Shown here: piece after piece, positions 61,021-64,000 of the stretch
How positions within the stretch are numbered: the stretch's first letter is position 1
How the letters are laid out: every line of letters starts with the position of its first letter
NCBI GenBank assembly: GCA_016197405.1
Contig: JACPVR010000023.1
Coordinates: 248,001 to 312,000, forward strand
Reading direction: 5' to 3'
Origin: Mycobacterium sp.
Lineage (GTDB): Bacteria > Actinomycetota > Actinomycetes > Mycobacteriales > Mycobacteriaceae
Length of the DNA: 64,000 bases
Notes under the pieces: generated by a model
Database searches by the model: none
What the model saw: only the letters and a program-made list of their open reading frames with translations
What the model was told of the DNA's origin: nothing
Translations under genes and position numbers: made by a program

Positions 61021-62505
61021 GTGAACGGCGCACTGCTGGTCGCCGGAACCACCTCCGACGCAGGCAAGTCGATGGTGGTCGCCGGACTGTGCCGACTGTT
61101 GGCGCGCAAGGGCATCCGGGTGGCGCCGTTCAAGGCGCAGAACATGAGCAACAACTCGGCGGTCACCACCGACGGTGGTGAGATCGGCCGGGCCCAGGCC
61201 ATGCAGGCCCGCGCCGCAGGGCTGGAGCCCAGCGTGCGATTCAACCCGGTCCTGCTCAAACCGGGCAGCGATCGCACCTCCCAACTGGTGGTGCGCGGCA
61301 CCGTGGCCGGGGTCGTGGGCGCCGCCGACTATCACACTCACCGCAGGCATCTTGCCGAGATCGTCAACAGTGAATTGGCCGGTTTGCGAAGCGAATTCGA
61401 CGCCGTCATCTGTGAAGGGGCCGGCTCACCCGCCGAGATCAATCTGCGTGCAACCGATCTGGCGAATATGGGCCTGGCGCGCGCCGCCGATCTGCCGGTG
61501 ATCGTGGTCGGCGATATCGACCGCGGCGGTGTCCTGGCGCACTTCTTCGGAACCGTCGCCATACTCGAACCGGCGGATCAGGCGCTGATCGCCGGATTCG
61601 TGGTCAACAAGTTCCGCGGCGACCCCGCGCTGCTGGCCCCGGGACTGGACCGGCTGCGAGAGCTTACGGGACGGCCCACCTACGGGGTGCTGCCGTTCGC
61701 CGAGGATCTGTGGCTCGACGCCGAGGACTCGGTATCGGTGGTCACCAACACCGTCGTGGGGCGTCCCCGGCCACCCCTGGGCGCGCAGGGTCTGCGCGTC
61801 GCGGCGATCCGGCTGCCCAGGATCTCCAACTCCACCGATGTCGAGGCGCTGGCCTGCGAACCCGGCGTCACGGTGTCATGGGTCACCGACGCCGCCGATC
61901 TGGCCGACGCCGATATCGTCGTGCTGCCCGGCACCAAGGCCACCGTCGCCGACCTGGGCTGGCTGCGCGACCGCGGACTGGACGGTGCGATCAGCGCGCA
62001 TGCCGCCGCCGGGCGTCCGCTGCTGGGCATCTGCGGCGGGTTCCAGATGCTGTGCCGCCACATCGAGGACGTCGTGGAATCCGGTGCCGGCCGCATCGAC
62101 GCGCTCGATCTGCTCGACGCCGATATCGAGTTCGCCGCCGCCAAGACGCTGCGCCACAGTGTCGAGCCACTGTCGGGCTACGAGATCCACCACGGACAGG
62201 TGGTGCGCAGCACCGAAGCGGACTGGCTCGGCATCGGCATCCGTCGCGGCGCGGTCTACGGGACGCACTGGCACGGGCTGATGGACAACAACGATGTGCG
62301 CAGGCAGTGGTTGCGAGCCGCCGCGGACGCCGCCGGCCGACCGGACTTCGTCGTGGCCGACGACGTCGACGTGCCGGGTCGCCGCGACGGCCAACTGGAC
62401 CTGATGGCCGACCTGCTCACCGCTCACCTGGATCTCGACGCCGTGCTGGGCCTGCTCGACAGTGGGCCACCGTCGCGTCCGGTACTGACCACCCGGTGCG
62501 GGTGA
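61021..62505 (+). CDS. cobQ: Cobyric acid synthase
   Basis: This 494-residue amidase of cobalamin synthesis has an N-terminal ATPase domain (VAGTTSDAGKSMVVAGLCR with KAQNMSNNSAV). A C-terminal glutamine amidotransferase domain has nucleophile Cys in LLGICGGFQML and His in YGTHWHG. It amidates four side chains of adenosylcobyrinic acid diamide. GTG 61021 is right after map. The stop is next to the lipoprotein start. Confidence 0.95.
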   Translation: MNGALLVAGTTSDAGKSMVVAGLCRLLARKGIRVAPFKAQNMSNNSAVTTDGGEIGRAQAMQARAAGLEPSVRFNPVLLKPGSDRTSQLVVRGTVAGVVGAADYHTHRRHLAEIVNSELAGLRSEFDAVICEGAGSPAEINLRATDLANMGLARAADLPVIVVGDIDRGGVLAHFFGTVAILEPADQALIAGFVVNKFRGDPALLAPGLDRLRELTGRPTYGVLPFAEDLWLDAEDSVSVVTNTVVGRPRPPLGAQGLRVAAIRLPRISNSTDVEALACEPGVTVSWVTDAADLADADIVVLPGTKATVADLGWLRDRGLDGAISAHAAAGRPLLGICGGFQMLCRHIEDVVESGAGRIDALDLLDADIEFAAAKTLRHSVEPLSGYEIHHGQVVRSTEADWLGIGIRRGAVYGTHWHGLMDNNDVRRQWLRAAADAAGRPDFVVADDVDVPGRRDGQLDLMADLLTAHLDLDAVLGLLDSGPPSRPVLTTRCG

Positions 62506-62506
62506 G

Positions 62507-62512
62507 TAACCT
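62507..62512 (+). promoter_or_regulatory. -10 element for a leaderless lipoprotein gene
   Basis: TAACCT, seven bases, then ATG 62520. It overlaps the cobQ stop codon region and chooses ATG 62520 over GTG 62502. Confidence 0.4.
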
Positions 62513-62519
62513 GAAAATC

Positions 62520-63182
62520 ATGACTCGGGTCATGGCGGCAGTTGCGCTCGGCGCCGTGACGGTAGGTCTGTCCGGATGCGGTTCGGTGGTGGCCGGAACA
62601 CCCACCTGGCCCGGTGAACACCTGGAGAAGGTGCTGCTGACGCAGGCCGATTTCCCGGCCGGGGTGGTCTACGACCGCATCACCGACGAGCCGGGAACAC
62701 CCGACGGTGCCGGTGGTCCACCGTCGATGCTTTCCAGGCCGCCGGGTTGTGCCAACGCCCTGACCGATGTCATCGCCAAGACCGCGGAACGCGGGCCGGG
62801 CAGCGCGGCCAAGTACAGCGTCGCCTTCGACGGCGCCCGCATCGTGATGACGGTGTTGTCCTCGCGGCTCGACCTCGGATCGCTTGCCGCCGCCGCAGCA
62901 CGCTGCGAACATTTCGAAACGTTCTTCGACACCCGCTCACCGGGCATCCCGATCACCACGACCACACTGCCGTCGGGCCCCGACGCACTGGCCTACGAGC
63001 AGACGATGCAATTGGGCGGTTCGACCAACAGTTTCTACATGTCCTTCGCCAATGCCGGCGGTATGGGGGTCTTCGGTGCGGCGTTCCCCACCAAGAACCC
63101 CACCATCAGCGTCAAAGGGACGCTGCCGCAAACGTTTCTGGACACCGCGCAGCGGCAGGCCGCTCGCATCGCGGCGTCCTGA
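62520..63182 (+). CDS. Putative mycobacterial lipoprotein (DUF5642-like)
   Basis: This 220-residue protein has a lipobox with Cys20 (TVGLSGC) and a beta-rich domain with SMLSRPPGCANALTDVIAKT, a Cys pair (GCAN ... ARCEHF) and FYMSFANAGGMGV. The pattern resembles the mycobacterial DUF5642-type exported proteins. The function is unknown. It is likely separately transcribed. Confidence 0.7.
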   Translation: MTRVMAAVALGAVTVGLSGCGSVVAGTPTWPGEHLEKVLLTQADFPAGVVYDRITDEPGTPDGAGGPPSMLSRPPGCANALTDVIAKTAERGPGSAAKYSVAFDGARIVMTVLSSRLDLGSLAAAAARCEHFETFFDTRSPGIPITTTTLPSGPDALAYEQTMQLGGSTNSFYMSFANAGGMGVFGAAFPTKNPTISVKGTLPQTFLDTAQRQAARIAAS

Positions 63183-63227
63183 GTCGAAACGGCGCCGGAT
63201 GGGACTTCGCAACGGTAGGTTGGCTCG

Positions 63228-63791
63228 GTGCCCTCGACGATGATGACCGTCGACGGATATCCCGTCCCGGTCGGTGTGTCCGGATCGGAGAACAGTCCGG
63301 TGGTGGTCCTGCTCGGCGCAGCCCAGCAGGCCGTCGCGGCCTATGACACTGTCTGCGCCCGACTGCACACCGCGTCGCTGCGGACCGTCGTCATCGGTGC
63401 CGACGACCGGCTCACCGCCAAATCGGTGATCGGCGTGCTGGACACCCTGGGGGTGCGGTGGGCGGTCCTCGTCGGCGATCGGGTCGGGGCGGAGCTGGCG
63501 TGGGAACTGGCCGCGACCCGGCTGGACCGGTTCACCGGGCTGGTGGTGGTGGACCGCGGTCACCCGCGCGCCGCCGACCACAGCGGTGCGGTCCGCGACG
63601 ACGCGTGCCCGCCCGTCGAATTGAACACCACGGCGTTGGTCAGCACGCCGGCCGCACGCGCCGTGGCCCGCGCCAGTCAGCGATTCGTCTACGGCGACTT
63701 CCGGGTCGTCGACATGCTCGGACGCCGCAATGCCGGTGAATCGACGGCGCAGCTGGCCGCCGAGATCGTCCTGCGCACCAGCACCTGGTAG
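63228..63791 (+). CDS. Alpha/beta-hydrolase-fold protein lacking the nucleophile
   Basis: This 187-residue protein has the hydrolase fold beginning VVVLLGAAQQAVAAYDTVCA and a nucleophile-elbow position that reads LVGDRVGAELAWELA. The usual GxSxG is GDRVG, so there is no Ser. The catalytic acid and His are not evident and the C-terminal half is shorter than normal. It is likely a pseudo-enzyme or a degenerate hydrolase. The start is GTG 63228 or ATG 63240. Confidence 0.6.
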   Translation: MPSTMMTVDGYPVPVGVSGSENSPVVVLLGAAQQAVAAYDTVCARLHTASLRTVVIGADDRLTAKSVIGVLDTLGVRWAVLVGDRVGAELAWELAATRLDRFTGLVVVDRGHPRAADHSGAVRDDACPPVELNTTALVSTPAARAVARASQRFVYGDFRVVDMLGRRNAGESTAQLAAEIVLRTSTW

Positions 63792-63794
63792 CGG

Positions 63795-64000
63795 TTAGCC
63801 GCCGTGCTCCTGAACCCGCTCGGGCTGCCACGCGGTGGGTAGCCCCGGCTGTCCGGGGAACAGGAAGTCGACGAATGCCGCCGCGGTCGGTTGTGGTTCG
63901 TGGTTGGCCAGACCCGGACGCTCGTTGGCCTCGACGAAGACATAGTCGGGCCGTGTGACATCGGGCACCAGCAGATCGATACCGGTGACCGGGATCCCGA
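63795..64000 (-). CDS. ATP-grasp domain protein, C-terminal part (cut by window end)
   Basis: The minus frame from the window edge to TAA 63795 reads GIPVTGIDLLVPDVT, YVFVEANERPGLANHEP, and FVDFLFPGQPGLP, then ends EHGG. The order of a GIDLL strand, a Glu-x-Asn magnesium site (EANERPG) and an FLFP helix is typical of ATP-grasp ligases of the RimK/cyanophycin type. The N-terminal part lies beyond 64000. Confidence 0.75.
   Translation of the reverse strand, partial: GIPVTGIDLLVPDVTRPDYVFVEANERPGLANHEPQPTAAAFVDFLFPGQPGLPTAWQPERVQEHGG

Noticed and set aside
1..64000. tRNA, rRNA genes or a CRISPR array
   Set aside because: I saw no cloverleaf-like segment, rRNA sequence or regularly spaced repeat. 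A covariance-model scan would be needed to be sure about tRNAs.

Overview
The window looks like a chromosomal segment of a high-GC, probably rapidly growing mycobacterium (Mycobacterium/Mycolicibacterium). The evidence is the ordered housekeeping blocks yraN-comM-dprA, rpsB-tsf-amidase, pyrH-frr-cdsA-rlmN and dxr-rip1-ispG-GNAT-PBP-map, which match the order known from Mycobacterium tuberculosis relatives. It is supported by an MspA-type porin, frequent GTG/TTG starts, mycobacterial lipoproteins and many TANNNT-6/7nt-ATG leaderless starts.

Bases 1-970 are ordinary flank with a DUF309 gene. About 970-12384 is an integrated, decaying mobile region. It begins with a large serine recombinase fused to a remnant of yraN. 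It continues through a cryptic prophage remnant on the minus strand (frameshifted capsid and connector genes, a 55-residue excisionase-like gene, an HNH endonuclease and a truncated gene). Next come a small comM fragment and about 6 kb of lower-GC cargo: a DUF6602-like protein with an upstream partner, a lipoprotein and a two-helix membrane protein. The region ends in an intact upstream region plus yraN. The upstream region and the last 58 bp of yraN therefore occur twice, and a piece of comM occurs twice, so the yraN-comM locus has acted as an insertion hot spot.

From 12.0 to 15.1 kb lies yraN-comM-dprA. A NUDIX gene and a LacI-type regulator follow. From 20.5 down to 16.5 kb is a minus-strand cluster: an MspA porin, an Asp-rich exported peptide, a VTC-type polyphosphate polymerase, a DUF4956 membrane protein and a CotH kinase. 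From 21.2 to 27 kb are a divergent two-component system, a PMT-family glycosyltransferase and a GT2-GtrA fusion. Then come an SLC13 transporter, a ViuB-like siderophore-interacting protein, XerC, an M23 peptidase, and rpsB-tsf with a strong terminator.

From 33.7 to 41.5 kb are an amidase, a three-gene ABC exporter, and an amine permease coupled to a copper amine oxidase, followed by a stand-alone EF-Tu domain-2 protein. From 42.4 to 47.6 kb are pyrH, frr, cdsA, a divergent EamA/LysR pair and rlmN. From 47.7 to 52.4 kb are small exported and membrane proteins, a photolyase, a PuuE-like deacetylase, a MerR regulator and a fasciclin lipoprotein. Between the last two sit twin hairpins with identical loops. 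The end of the window holds the MEP-pathway genes dxr and ispG flanking the site-2 protease rip1, a GNAT protein, a penicillin-binding lipoprotein, a DUF1707 protein, a thioesterase, map, cobQ, a lipoprotein, a hydrolase-fold protein without a nucleophile, and the 3' end of an ATP-grasp gene.
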